Source: Mactromeris polynyma
Lineage: Eukaryota > Mollusca > Bivalvia > Venerida > Mactridae
Length of the DNA stretch: 64,000 bases
Direction: 5' to 3'
Assembly (NCBI GenBank): GCA_032209605.1
Contig: JASFXZ010000140.1
Location: forward strand, 1 to 64,000
The notes beneath the pieces are model-generated. The model ran no database searches. It was not told the origin of the DNA and worked only from the letters and a program-made list of their open reading frames with translations. Positions 1 through 9,786 of this stretch are shown in pieces. Both the position numbers and the translations under genes were made by a program. Position 1 is the first letter of the stretch. The number at the start of each line of letters is the position of its first letter.

Positions 1-65
1 TAAAGTATCTGATATCGATCGCGACAAATACGAAATAAATCTTCTGTCATTTCTTTATAATATTC

Positions 66-71
66 TTTATT
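66..71 (-). terminator. Poly(A) signal of the helicase gene
   Basis: AATAAA on the minus strand about 37 bases beyond the helicase stop codon, in an AT-rich stretch. It is the only good signal close to this gene. The bases further left show no gene. Confidence 0.5.
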
Positions 72-107
72 AAGAGATATATTCAAACATATAGTCAAAA
101 AAAAAGG

Positions 108-2444
108 TTATAACCATCCAAATGGTCTCTGTGCTTTATTAACAATTTTTGTTAAGGCTTGTGTCTCGAAGCTGATTGCTTCGATTTTATGATCGAATAC
201 CTGGTTTGCAACAAGCAAATTATCTGGATTACTTGTTCTCGTGAGTGCGACAATGATGTCCTCGCTTCTCTCGTCTTTTGTTAGTAACGTAAAAATCGGA
301 GCACGCCATGTCAATCCTTGCATTGAGTCAATTGTAGAACAAATATGTAACACCAATGGTATAATCTTGAAAAACGATTTGTTTGACAATTCGTTCAGAG
401 AACATTCCATGGATAACTTGTCATCTAAGATTGATTCTTCATTTTCTTGTCCACCTTCTTGCTCATATTCAAACCGTTTTCTCTTTTTCGTATATCGATT
501 ATCATTCTTGTTTTTGTTCATAGTTTCATTGTCCGTAATTTCGCACGTACTGACGGATTTTGTTTTGGGAAACATCTTTAGTAATAAACTGTTACTATAT
601 TTTAAGAAACAGCTGACTGAATCAGTTGCTACTTTACTATTTCTGACATCTATACTCTCCAAGACGAAGCTGAATAGATCCTTTGGTAGTACTATACAAA
701 CGTCGAATTTTTCACACGCGTATGCGTAAACTTTATCCTTCAGTCGTTCGTTGTATTTCATGCTATGTAATAACGCCTTCAAAGACAGGAATTGTTGTAT
801 CGATAGTTTGTCTATGTTATCACTGGAGCAACTTTGTAATAGATTATTGAAACTTTCAACGACATTTTCAGCTTGTTTTACGAAGCAGTCCTCGACAATG
901 TACTTGGCACATTCTACAAAAAAGTGGATACAATTGCTTCGATCATTTGTCATGTAAGGTTGTAACTGATCCGTTAATTCAATGAACTGCTCGACGGTTC
1001 CGACAAAATTACGTATATAGAGTGTATGTTGTTCGGTCAAAAGATAACGAAATCCCTTCAAACATGTTCGATGCGTTCTATACACCTGAAACTCCTGTTC
1101 ACAAAACGTAGTTTTCTCCTTTGTGTTAACCCATTCATCATTATACGTCTCACTTTTGTGTTTGACATTTATAAGACCCTCGAGTTTAGTAAGACAATGG
1201 TTATCAATATTACTGAGTAAATATTCAGGAAACTTGACAATATTATGTTCATTCTGGTTAAACACATTTTTCTTGTACGTTTTCAAATGTTCATGTCGTT
1301 TCGCTATTCGGAAATAATCAGGTTTGAAAAGTGGATCAAAAAAGTGTTTTTCTTCAGTGACAAACGCCGCGTTGAATTTTTGCTTCAGTTCATCGTTAAC
1401 TAATTTGCCGAGTTCCAGCTTACCGACAACGGATGCAAGTGTGGTGTTATTGTCAATATTTCCCATTGTAACGCGTCTATTATCCTTGAATGATTTTATT
1501 CTTATCACTCTGTTTTCGATAATGTATTTCCTGACACATTGCTGGCCCGCAAAAGTAAGTGCACTGAAAGGTGTAAAGTTATCAATCATTCGACTCTGGC
1601 TGGCTGATCCTACGAATATTGCACTGGGAATAATTTGTCTCCAAATGTATGTATCGTATCGAATGTGCATATAGTAGTAAAAGAAGAAAAACAGAAATGC
1701 GAGATAATCAGGCGTGCGACCTGCCTCCTCCAAAACGCATGTATCGTACAACATAATGCTAGGAAGTTTACTTTTCAGACCCAGAGACACAATATATTCT
1801 ATAACCGTTTCGTGCATTGATTTGTTACTTGTATGTTGTTCCTCTTGTCGAAAGCATTCTGTTCTATAAGCATTGTATTGTTCTGGTGTTAATTTACCAT
1901 TGTTGATTTCTTTCTTGAACAGACTTTCACAAAATGGCTTGCTTCCACGAAACATTGTTACCAGATATTCGTCGTAGCTTGCACTCGTTTCTGCACCCGA
2001 TCTCATTTTCATAATGTTTCTGCCAAGTATGTTACTTTCTTCGGGTATAATTTTGTAAAACGAATGTATAGTTCTATACACATTTCTCTTTTGCGAAAGA
2101 AAAGTCATCTCCGGCCACAAGGTATTTTGCAGATTAATACCAGCCGGATTAGTCGGTGCACAAAACATAGTTCGTTTTCGAGTAGCAAGATGTTTCAAAA
2201 TGTGAGTTTTGCCAGAACCAGCGTGACCAACAATGGCCACAATTGTGTGCGGAAATGAGAGAACGTCGCTATATTGTCCTTTATTCTCGATCGGTGGTAA
2301 CAATTTTAGTATTTCGTTAGACTCCTCGTATTCGGGAAACTGTTGTAAGAGAGCATTTGCAGTCAATTTTGTTGGTTTGGGGTGTGAGAGGAATGATTCA
2401 ATGTCGGTTATAACACCTATGTCGCGTACGGAGTAGTGCAACAT
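108..2444 (-). CDS. Herpesvirus-type helicase (UL5-like helicase-primase subunit)
   Basis: A 778-aa superfamily 1 helicase, expected to unwind DNA in the viral helicase-primase complex in the nucleus. Seen: Walker A GHAGSGKT at residues 73-80, motif II with EEAG near 239-242, motif III VGSASQ at 278-283, a late motif containing SMQGLTW near 707-713, and the arginine-finger motif VALTRTSNPDNLL near 732-744. The order and the late SxQGLTW...TR pair are those of herpesviral UL5 proteins, and the length fits (about 800-900 aa in the family). Motif II has Glu where Asp is usual. The start is the first ATG, 42 bases from the divergent kinase frame, so the two genes share a short promoter region. 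No frameshift or stop interrupts it. A PIF1-like cellular helicase is the main alternative, but the neighbours favour a virus. Confidence 0.85.
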   Translation of the reverse strand: MLHYSVRDIGVITDIESFLSHPKPTKLTANALLQQFPEYEESNEILKLLPPIENKGQYSDVLSFPHTIVAIVGHAGSGKTHILKHLATRKRTMFCAPTNPAGINLQNTLWPEMTFLSQKRNVYRTIHSFYKIIPEESNILGRNIMKMRSGAETSASYDEYLVTMFRGSKPFCESLFKKEINNGKLTPEQYNAYRTECFRQEEQHTSNKSMHETVIEYIVSLGLKSKLPSIMLYDTCVLEEAGRTPDYLAFLFFFFYYYMHIRYDTYIWRQIIPSAIFVGSASQSRMIDNFTPFSALTFAGQQCVRKYIIENRVIRIKSFKDNRRVTMGNIDNNTTLASVVGKLELGKLVNDELKQKFNAAFVTEEKHFFDPLFKPDYFRIAKRHEHLKTYKKNVFNQNEHNIVKFPEYLLSNIDNHCLTKLEGLINVKHKSETYNDEWVNTKEKTTFCEQEFQVYRTHRTCLKGFRYLLTEQHTLYIRNFVGTVEQFIELTDQLQPYMTNDRSNCIHFFVECAKYIVEDCFVKQAENVVESFNNLLQSCSSDNIDKLSIQQFLSLKALLHSMKYNERLKDKVYAYACEKFDVCIVLPKDLFSFVLESIDVRNSKVATDSVSCFLKYSNSLLLKMFPKTKSVSTCEITDNETMNKNKNDNRYTKKRKRFEYEQEGGQENEESILDDKLSMECSLNELSNKSFFKIIPLVLHICSTIDSMQGLTWRAPIFTLLTKDERSEDIIVALTRTSNPDNLLVANQVFDHKIEAISFETQALTKIVNKAQRPFGWL

Positions 2445-2549
2445 TGTAAATGACTAACATTTACCAATTGCACATGTTACATTTTTTTGTATTTGTATGA
2501 ATTATTTTGGTTAAAAATCGTTCTCTGGTTAGTCTTCGAACCACACACT

Positions 2550-3311
2550 ATGTTTTCAACTAAATACGCTGAAGTCAAAATTATCCAAAAAGGATCCAAT
2601 GGCAGGGTTGTGTTAGCTAAACACAAGGCTACTGGCAATAACGTTGCGATAAAATATTTTTGGAGAAAACACGACGCACTTAAAGAATACAATAATTGTG
2701 ATGTAATCATCAGGAGCAAGGTGAAGCAAGTGGTTAAAGTTATTGACTATGGAACAGTTTGTTCAGACAACCAATGTGAATATTATTTAGTAATGGAATA
2801 CATATCATTGGACTTGCATGATTATTGCTGGCGAGTTTTAAGCGAGTCAACTTGCAAAATAATCATCCGACAAGTGATCAACGCGTGTATCGAAATGCAA
2901 GACAAGGCAAAGTTGGCTCACATGGATTTGAAGTCAGAAAACATTCTCATCGATCCAAATACTCTCGAGATCAAGTTATGTGACTTTTGTGATTGTGCTT
3001 CGGTGAACAACATTTACGAGGAAAATGTCAAGCTTGGTACAGTAGTGTTTTGGGCACCCGAGACTGCCATCTACAAACGGTTCTACCCACGAAAGTCAGT
3101 TGTTTGGGCAATTGGTATATTGTGTTATTGGTTGTTACACAATGACTACCCCTGGGAGCGTTACGAGAAAGGGAATGTCAAGAATTTGAAAATAAGCAAA
3201 CATTTGTCAACTGCTGCGAAGGATTTTATTTTTTACTGTCTTAATCCAGACGTCGTTAGACGGCCGTCATTGAAACGGATAAGTCTGCATTACTGGGCCC
3301 GTATTCACTAA
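2550..3311 (+). CDS. PIM-like Ser/Thr protein kinase, virus-associated, intronless
   Basis: A 253-aa kinase domain if started at the ATG at 2550. An in-frame upstream ATG at 2487 would add 21 hydrophobic residues. Seen, numbered from 2550: glycine loop KGSNGRVV (14-21), ATP-anchoring Lys35 in VAIKYF, catalytic loop HMDLKSEN (124-131, HRD replaced by HMD but Asp126 kept), DFG replaced by DFC (145-147), and APE (169-171). The stretch around SENILID and the VWAIGIL block resemble the PIM kinases at 16-18 kb and 23-25 kb in this window, so I infer capture of a host PIM-type gene with loss of introns. The last residues and the stop codon lie inside a transposable-element terminal repeat, so the original C-terminus is lost. 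Activity is uncertain because of the DFC change. Confidence 0.8.
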   Translation: MFSTKYAEVKIIQKGSNGRVVLAKHKATGNNVAIKYFWRKHDALKEYNNCDVIIRSKVKQVVKVIDYGTVCSDNQCEYYLVMEYISLDLHDYCWRVLSESTCKIIIRQVINACIEMQDKAKLAHMDLKSENILIDPNTLEIKLCDFCDCASVNNIYEENVKLGTVVFWAPETAIYKRFYPRKSVVWAIGILCYWLLHNDYPWERYEKGNVKNLKISKHLSTAAKDFIFYCLNPDVVRRPSLKRISLHYWARIH

Positions 3312-3548
3312 CGTTTTAAGACTGAATCTCAGACATAGACTTTAAAATTGCAAAAAAATTTTTTACAAGTATTTCGTTTTCATTTCGGATACAGTTTAGC
3401 CTGAATATTTTTTGTTACTCGCTCTACACCTTTGTCATATTTTATCAAAATAGATTGTGTTACAATAGCATAGGATCAAAATGAAAAATTACTATTTTAA
3501 AGTCGAAGTCTCTGAGATTGGGACTTAAAACGTTTGTGAATATGGACT
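3296..3548. mobile_element. MITE-like element, copy 1
   Basis: A 253-base element with long terminal inverted repeats. It begins GGGCCCGTATTCAC and ends with the degenerate complement GTGAATATGGACTC. Inside are mirrored blocks of the type AAGACTGAATCTCAGAC. There is no coding capacity. Its left end supplies the stop codon of the kinase gene. Four further copies lie in this window. Confidence 0.75.
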
Positions 3549-3634
3549 CTGGTTTTGACGGACAAAATAATGTAACGTTTCTTGATTGACAATATAAGTG
3601 TATTATCTGTAACCTAACCAATTTACTTACCAAA

Positions 3635-5071
3635 ATGAATATCGACGAAATTAAAAATGTTTTGCAACAGAATTTGTATTCTGCTATTTGTTACATCCCG
3701 AACGAACTCATTTCGTTTAAGAAAATAAATGCGACAAATGTTCGTAAGCTTGAGACTGGTTTGACATCTTGTCACATGTACCGGATCACTCATTTTATTG
3801 TGAAACCACTATTTTCACGCCACTTGAAAGAAGACGAATTATTGCTTACATTGTACAAGAAATCGAGTCATTCAGAACGACATCATTTGTTTTACATCGT
3901 CGTTTCAATTTGTATAATTTATTTCAGAAACACTCTGACTGAAGTGAATCAAAAACTTACAGATCTCTTGTTGGAGATTGTCAAATTATGTACAAATAAG
4001 CAACCATTTCACGAGTTATACTTTTCTTTCCTGAAAAATAAATGCGGTACGATACTCGTCAACAACCACACGCACATACAAATCAAACGTCTCGAATGTA
4101 CAACAAAGCAGATCAACATCGACCAAGAATATACGGGAATGACAAAAATGATACGTCAAATATATAATCTGGAATGGTTACCGAATAGAAAATATTTCAA
4201 GCACATGAAATCCGTCTGTAATTCAATCTACAAATACCATACAAGTAATCGAATATTGAATAACCCCAAGACAAAACTCGTCACAGAAGAATTGTGTTAC
4301 CCAAAGCATTGGTTGGACTTCGCATACTACTTCAAGACGAATTCCGTAAAGAACACTGGTGTTAGAAGACGCGTGTTTTCCAATTTAAAAGAACTACTTA
4401 CGTGTCCAAAACCAACATTTAACTTGTCATTTTCGCATTATCTGCTAGATATCATTCACTTTCTATCATCATCGCTGGATAACAAAGTCGCATCTTTGAG
4501 CACACCCGGTTGTTTTTGCCACGCAAAATGCGTCCGCAATAACGCCAGACTAGAGACGCTTTACGCGAATGGCTTATTCATTCTATGTGATGTTTGTAAT
4601 CAACCGATTAATTACCAACATAAAATATTCAACAAAATGTTTGCAATGAACGACTTTCATAATCATCAGAATAATACTGACGATTATAATTCGAAGTTTA
4701 CCCAAATGGATCTTTATTGGTGTTTCGTTGATGACAACATGGACATATCGTACAGTTATAAGACTATCTTATCTACTCACAAAACTATTCAATACTGTAC
4801 TAGTCTATGTAACGCAGACCGACGATGTTACAATGTAGTTACTACACCTACACACTCTATCCACAAACGGAAAATTTACTGTAATTCTAATCATCACTTT
4901 GCCGAGGAGACATGTTTCAAAATGCTTGTAGAAGGTATTGAGAATGGAGAGTGTTTGGATAGAGATTACATCACGAGCAATATGTGTGTTGGGTGTTTAG
5001 TACATTGTTACGATTTTTGTACAAGAAACGACGACAAAAAATTACAAATCACAAAAATATTGAATCACTGA
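3635..5071 (+). CDS. Cys/His-rich protein of unknown function, viral block
   Basis: A 478-aa protein that I do not recognise. The N-terminal half is basic and lacks obvious motifs. The C-terminal half carries several Cys pairs: CFCHAKC near 290, CDVC near 315, then a cluster with CTSLC, CYN, CNSNHHFAEETC and MCVGCLVHCYDFC at the end. This spacing suggests two or three zinc sites. Herpesviral packaging proteins of the UL32 type are also large and rich in CxxC, but I cannot support that by similarity. There is no signal peptide or membrane segment. It lies downstream of the kinase and a MITE and in the same direction as the glycoprotein gene that follows 52 bases later, which has its own TATA box. 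Confidence 0.6.
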   Translation: MNIDEIKNVLQQNLYSAICYIPNELISFKKINATNVRKLETGLTSCHMYRITHFIVKPLFSRHLKEDELLLTLYKKSSHSERHHLFYIVVSICIIYFRNTLTEVNQKLTDLLLEIVKLCTNKQPFHELYFSFLKNKCGTILVNNHTHIQIKRLECTTKQINIDQEYTGMTKMIRQIYNLEWLPNRKYFKHMKSVCNSIYKYHTSNRILNNPKTKLVTEELCYPKHWLDFAYYFKTNSVKNTGVRRRVFSNLKELLTCPKPTFNLSFSHYLLDIIHFLSSSLDNKVASLSTPGCFCHAKCVRNNARLETLYANGLFILCDVCNQPINYQHKIFNKMFAMNDFHNHQNNTDDYNSKFTQMDLYWCFVDDNMDISYSYKTILSTHKTIQYCTSLCNADRRCYNVVTTPTHSIHKRKIYCNSNHHFAEETCFKMLVEGIENGECLDRDYITSNMCVGCLVHCYDFCTRNDDKKLQITKILNH

Positions 5072-5087
5072 ATTCTAAGTAAAAAAA

Positions 5088-5100
5088 TATATATAAAATA
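5088..5100 (+). promoter_or_regulatory. TATA box of the large glycoprotein gene
   Basis: TATATATAAAATA, 24 bases before the ATG at 5124. It sits between the stop codon of the upstream gene and the glycoprotein start, so the glycoprotein has its own promoter with a very short leader. Confidence 0.6.
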
Positions 5101-5123
5101 AATTCAGCTGACATAGTCGCTCA

Positions 5124-8100
5124 ATGCTCGCTATGAATGTACTTCTTAGTTTATTAGTTTGTGTGGTCGTGTTACCAACTGTTATGTCAAATTCTTCTTA
5201 CAACAAACTGCGCACATTTCAAAATAAAGAGGATCGTTTCGGCCAAAGAGACGATGTTTTAAATCGTAATGTGTCTGTACAGACAGAAACTTCCACATTT
5301 GGACTACGAAATTGTTATTGTGTATTATGTAATTCAAAGATAACGATTGGAGTAACACTCGACAATCAAACATGTGTATTTTTTGCACTTAATCAAAGGG
5401 AATTTACTATTAACAGAAATTTACGTAATAGATATGCGTTTAACATAGTACTAGTACTTTACAAACCGTTTCTTATTACAAATTTAATGCACATAAAGTT
5501 ATTTCAGCAAGTAGCAAACGAACGAATACTCAAAAGTGATAAGTTTGCATATACTAGATTGTCGGGTTACTATGAATCTGAAGCGGCTAATTTTCAGTCG
5601 CTTATTGTTGAGAATGGTCTAAAGACTTGTTTCGTAGACGGGAGGCGCTTTATGACACTTCCATATGACGATTGTAAACCAGGGTTACATTTGTTGACTT
5701 CAGATTATTCGTATACCTCCTGGTTGCCAGAATACGAAATTCCGAAATACGAACCATGCTTATTCGATACTAATGCTGTGAAATCGCCCAGAGACAATAC
5801 AACGTGTTTCAAGCTGTTTGAGACCACATGTTCGGATCCAGTTCACATTCTAACTGTTAAGGATTTCGCAAACATTCATCGATATCTGATAAATATGAGC
5901 TCGACGGTAAATAGTCTGCAGAAATTGGATTCGCGTATAATGATCGGGACGAGTAATTACAAAGTTTTTAAGCAACAAAAATTGTACCGATTTTATCACC
6001 AGAACGAAACAGATAACTGTCTCTACATTGATATTCACGGCAAACAAATATATTACCAGAGTTGCAAAAGTACTGTTACGCTGTGTGAGATCAGGAATGA
6101 AACCAACGTAAATACCGAATCGGAGGTATCGGATCATATAAATAAGATACGGAATAATAGGAGCGTAACGTCTAAAGACGATGTTAACAAAACGCTCGAT
6201 AATATTGTGGAACAAACGACAACGGCGACGGATAATCTTACTACGATTACACCTATGAACGTGACATCAAACTATACTAGTGATAGCGCTACAGTCGATA
6301 AAAAGATAGAAGAACACCCCAATCAGACATTACCGGATGAACATATTGTGGAACAAACGACAACGGCGACGGATAATCTTACTACGATTACACCTATGAA
6401 CGTCACATCAAACTATACTAGTGATAGCGCTACAGTCGATAAAAAGATAGAAGATCACTCCAATCAGGCATTACCGGATGAACATATTCTGGAACAAACG
6501 ACAACTGATGCGTCTGTACAGACAGAAACGTCCACATTTGGACTACGAAATTGTTATTGTGTAGTATGTAATCCAAATCTAACGATTGGAGTAACACTCG
6601 ATAATCAAACCTGCATATTTATTTCAGTTAATGAAATATTCAGTAACACAACTGTTTATGCAATGATGTCAGATTACGACATGTTTCTTATTACAAATTT
6701 AATACACATAAAGTTATTTCAGCAAGTAGCAAACGAACTAACACTCAAAATTGGTCGGCTTGCAAATACTACATTGCCGGGTTACTATGAATCCGCATCG
6801 GCTAATTTTCAGTCACTTATTGTTGAAAATGGTCTAAAGACGTGTGTAAAAAAAAGGTTGCGCTATATGATACTTCCATATGACGAGTGTAGAGTAGGGT
6901 TAAGTATGTTTACTGCAGATTCCAATAATTCCATCATATTGCCAGAATTCGAAATTCCGAAATACGAACCATGCTTATTCGATACTAATGCTGTGAAATC
7001 AACCAGAGACAATACAACGTGTTTCACGCTGTTAGAAACAAATTGTTCGGATCCAGCTCACATTCCAACTGTTGAGGATTTCGCAAACATTCATCGATAT
7101 CTGATAAATATGAGCTCGACGGTAAATAATCTGCAGAAATTGGATTCGCGTATAATGATCGGACAGAGTAATCACGAAGTTTTGAAGCAACAAAAATGGT
7201 ACCAATTTTATACCCAAAACTCTACTGATAACTGTCTCTACATTGATATTCACGGCAAACAGATATATTACCAGAGTTGCAAAAGTACTGCTACGCTGTG
7301 TGAGATCAGGAATGAAACCAACGCAAATACCTCCGATTCGGATCAAATGAGTAAGTTACAAAATGATAGGAGCGTAACGTCTAAAGACTCTGGTGTTTCG
7401 TATACAAACAGCGATGTTAACAAAACGCTCGAAACTATTGTGGAACAAACGACAACGCCGACTGATAATCTTACTACGATTGCACCTAGGAACGGCACAT
7501 CAAACGACACTAGTGATAGCGCTACAGTCGATAAAAAGATAGAAGAACACACCAATCAGACATTACTGAATGAACATATTCTGGAACAAACTACACCGGC
7601 GACTGATGCGTCTGTACAGATAGAAACTTCCACATTTGGACTACGAAATTGTGAGTGTATAATGTGTAGTTCAAATACGGCGGTTGGAGTAACACTCGAT
7701 AATCAAACCTGCATATTTATTTCACTTAATCAAATGTTATCTCAAAGAATGTTACCTGAATTCGATAAGTATGACTACAAACCGTTTCTTATTTCAAGTT
7801 TACAGCACATAAAGTTATTTCAGCAATTAGCACACGAACTAACACTCAAAAGTGATAAGTTTGTATATACTACAATTTCGGGTTACTATGAATCTACAGC
7901 GAATAATTTTCAGTCGCTTATTGTTGAGAATGGTTTAAAGACTTGTTTCGTAGACGAGAGGCGCTTTATGACACTTCCATATGACGATTGTATACCAGGG
8001 TTCGATTTGTTGACTACAGATTCCAATTATTCCGTTATATTGCCAGAATTCGAAATTCCAAAATACGAACCATGTTTATTCGATACTAATGCTGTGAAAT

Positions 8101-9785
8101 CAACCAGAGACAATACAACGTGTTTCAAGCTGTTTGAAACCAATTGTTCGGATCCAGTTCACATTCCAACTGTTGATGATTTCGCAAACATACATCGATA
8201 TTTGATAAATATGAGCTCGACGGTAAATAGTCTGCAGAAATTGGATTCGCGTATAATGATCGGGAATAGTGATTACAGAGTTTTGAAGCAACAAACATGG
8301 TACCGGGTTTATCACCAGAACAAAACTAATAACTGTCTCTACATTGATATTCACGGCAAACAAATATATTTCCAGAGTTGCAAAATAACTGCTACGCTGT
8401 GTGAGATCAGGAATGAAACCAACGCAAATACCTCCGATTCGGATCAAATGATTAAGTTACAAAATGATAGGAACGTAACGTCTAAAGACTCTGGTGTTTC
8501 GTATACAAACAGCGATGTTAACAAAACGCTCGAAACTATTGTGGAACAAACGACAACGCCGACTGATAATCTTACTACGATTGCACCTATGAACGTCACA
8601 TCAAACTATACTAGTGATAGCGCTACAGTCGATAAAAACATAGAAGAACACCCCAATCAGACATTACCGGATGAACATATTGTGGAACAAACGACAACGC
8701 CGACTGTGATTGCATCTACGAACGTCACATCAAACGACACTGGTGATGTCAATATTCTCCAGAGTTACATGGAAAATATTGACATCAATAAGACACTACC
8801 ATTTAACATGAACGGCAGATTAAACGTCATCGATATATCGGAGAACGAAAATATCGAGGATAATTCGACCATCTCGAATTGGATGTTAAATGAAAATACG
8901 AGGGAACAAACGATTTCATACGGATTACAGAATTGCTACTGTTTTCACTGTGACCAAATTAAAACTGTCGGGAAGGTGTATGACGGTGTGTGTTATTTCA
9001 TTAGCGTCGAAGCGGAATTCCGAGTAAAGCCATTAGAGGAGAACATGAATAAGTCTGTTCTCGACAGATACAAACCAGTTGTAGTACGCAACGAAACCAC
9101 AGCCAGGATATTACAACAACTTGCGGGCGAATTAACAGACATGTTACATCAATATTTTCTTGTTGCATTTTATTTACAGGATGGTTTGACCGCGAGTACT
9201 ATGTTCAAACCAGCAGCGATAGCGGGACTGCGAAATAAATGTTACAGATACGATATTAAAAAAAACGAACTCAGTAACAGTTGTTCCACGAAACAAGTGA
9301 TGTTACTTACAGCTGATACATCTAGTGTGAAATACCAACAAACTTCCCAAGTAGAGGGTTACATGGTATGTTCATTTGACACGGACGCTGCTGCAACGAC
9401 TGAAGACGATGTATGTTACATTTTAACTGATCAAGATTGTGACTCGCTGTCCAATATGACCGATATCTCGAAAATGACAAATTTGCGATACTATCTCATG
9501 ATGAAAAACATACACAATACAGTCACCCTTGATACTTATAAGCATTTATTCCGAATAACTAGGGGTAAACTGGACGAGTGTATGTATTTGGACATACAAG
9601 TATTACGACTGATTAACGCCGCATGTGATATAGATGCGAAGAACGTATGTACTATCACTCCGTCCCAAAACAGCGACATCGCTCCGTCTCAAAACAGCGG
9701 CACGGGTACACCGAGGACGTGTTTCATTACACTCATTTTTTTGTATTTATTTACTTACATGACTGACCACAATTATATTAACTAA
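5124..9785 (+). CDS. Four-domain secreted or membrane glycoprotein of viral type
   Basis: A 1553-aa protein with an N-terminal signal peptide (hydrophobic VLLSLLVCVVVLPTV, residues about 6-20). It has four copies of an approximately 350-aa ectodomain that starts with FGLxNCxCxxC, near residues 55, 469, 834 and 1268. The first three are almost identical, the fourth is diverged. Each carries a conserved Cys set, including CLYIDIHGKQIYYQSC and TLCEI in copies 1-3. The domains are joined by Thr/Ser/Asn-rich linkers full of N-glycosylation sites, and the first linker holds a tandem 138-base repeat (6208-6345, 6346-6483). The C-terminus is a short hydrophobic stretch (TCFITLIFLYLFTY) with only a few polar residues after it, which fits a tail anchor or a GPI signal. 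The opposite-strand gene at 10245-11642 encodes a single-domain relative. I infer a virion envelope or secreted decoy protein. Confidence 0.8.
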   Translation: MLAMNVLLSLLVCVVVLPTVMSNSSYNKLRTFQNKEDRFGQRDDVLNRNVSVQTETSTFGLRNCYCVLCNSKITIGVTLDNQTCVFFALNQREFTINRNLRNRYAFNIVLVLYKPFLITNLMHIKLFQQVANERILKSDKFAYTRLSGYYESEAANFQSLIVENGLKTCFVDGRRFMTLPYDDCKPGLHLLTSDYSYTSWLPEYEIPKYEPCLFDTNAVKSPRDNTTCFKLFETTCSDPVHILTVKDFANIHRYLINMSSTVNSLQKLDSRIMIGTSNYKVFKQQKLYRFYHQNETDNCLYIDIHGKQIYYQSCKSTVTLCEIRNETNVNTESEVSDHINKIRNNRSVTSKDDVNKTLDNIVEQTTTATDNLTTITPMNVTSNYTSDSATVDKKIEEHPNQTLPDEHIVEQTTTATDNLTTITPMNVTSNYTSDSATVDKKIEDHSNQALPDEHILEQTTTDASVQTETSTFGLRNCYCVVCNPNLTIGVTLDNQTCIFISVNEIFSNTTVYAMMSDYDMFLITNLIHIKLFQQVANELTLKIGRLANTTLPGYYESASANFQSLIVENGLKTCVKKRLRYMILPYDECRVGLSMFTADSNNSIILPEFEIPKYEPCLFDTNAVKSTRDNTTCFTLLETNCSDPAHIPTVEDFANIHRYLINMSSTVNNLQKLDSRIMIGQSNHEVLKQQKWYQFYTQNSTDNCLYIDIHGKQIYYQSCKSTATLCEIRNETNANTSDSDQMSKLQNDRSVTSKDSGVSYTNSDVNKTLETIVEQTTTPTDNLTTIAPRNGTSNDTSDSATVDKKIEEHTNQTLLNEHILEQTTPATDASVQIETSTFGLRNCECIMCSSNTAVGVTLDNQTCIFISLNQMLSQRMLPEFDKYDYKPFLISSLQHIKLFQQLAHELTLKSDKFVYTTISGYYESTANNFQSLIVENGLKTCFVDERRFMTLPYDDCIPGFDLLTTDSNYSVILPEFEIPKYEPCLFDTNAVKSTRDNTTCFKLFETNCSDPVHIPTVDDFANIHRYLINMSSTVNSLQKLDSRIMIGNSDYRVLKQQTWYRVYHQNKTNNCLYIDIHGKQIYFQSCKITATLCEIRNETNANTSDSDQMIKLQNDRNVTSKDSGVSYTNSDVNKTLETIVEQTTTPTDNLTTIAPMNVTSNYTSDSATVDKNIEEHPNQTLPDEHIVEQTTTPTVIASTNVTSNDTGDVNILQSYMENIDINKTLPFNMNGRLNVIDISENENIEDNSTISNWMLNENTREQTISYGLQNCYCFHCDQIKTVGKVYDGVCYFISVEAEFRVKPLEENMNKSVLDRYKPVVVRNETTARILQQLAGELTDMLHQYFLVAFYLQDGLTASTMFKPAAIAGLRNKCYRYDIKKNELSNSCSTKQVMLLTADTSSVKYQQTSQVEGYMVCSFDTDAAATTEDDVCYILTDQDCDSLSNMTDISKMTNLRYYLMMKNIHNTVTLDTYKHLFRITRGKLDECMYLDIQVLRLINAACDIDAKNVCTITPSQNSDIAPSQNSGTGTPRTCFITLIFLYLFTYMTDHNYIN
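6208..6483 (+). repeat. 138-base tandem repeat in glycoprotein linker
   Basis: Two nearly identical units encode the Thr/Asn-rich linker starting IVEQTTTATDNLTTITPMN. Single related units recur between domains 2 and 3 and before domain 4. The repeat keeps the reading frame, so linker length can change by whole units. Confidence 0.8.
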
Positions 9786-9786
9786 A

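Noticed and set aside
241..2436. Several open frames on the plus strand opposite the helicase
   Set aside because: They lie inside the helicase coding region, have no motif, and follow its codon pattern in antisense.
3635..5071. Primase subunit beside the helicase
   Set aside because: The length and Cys pattern do not match herpesviral primases and no catalytic Asp motif is visible.
5850..8447. Repeated minus-strand frames opposite the glycoprotein
   Set aside because: The same antisense frame appears once per domain repeat; it is a shadow of the repeated coding sequence.
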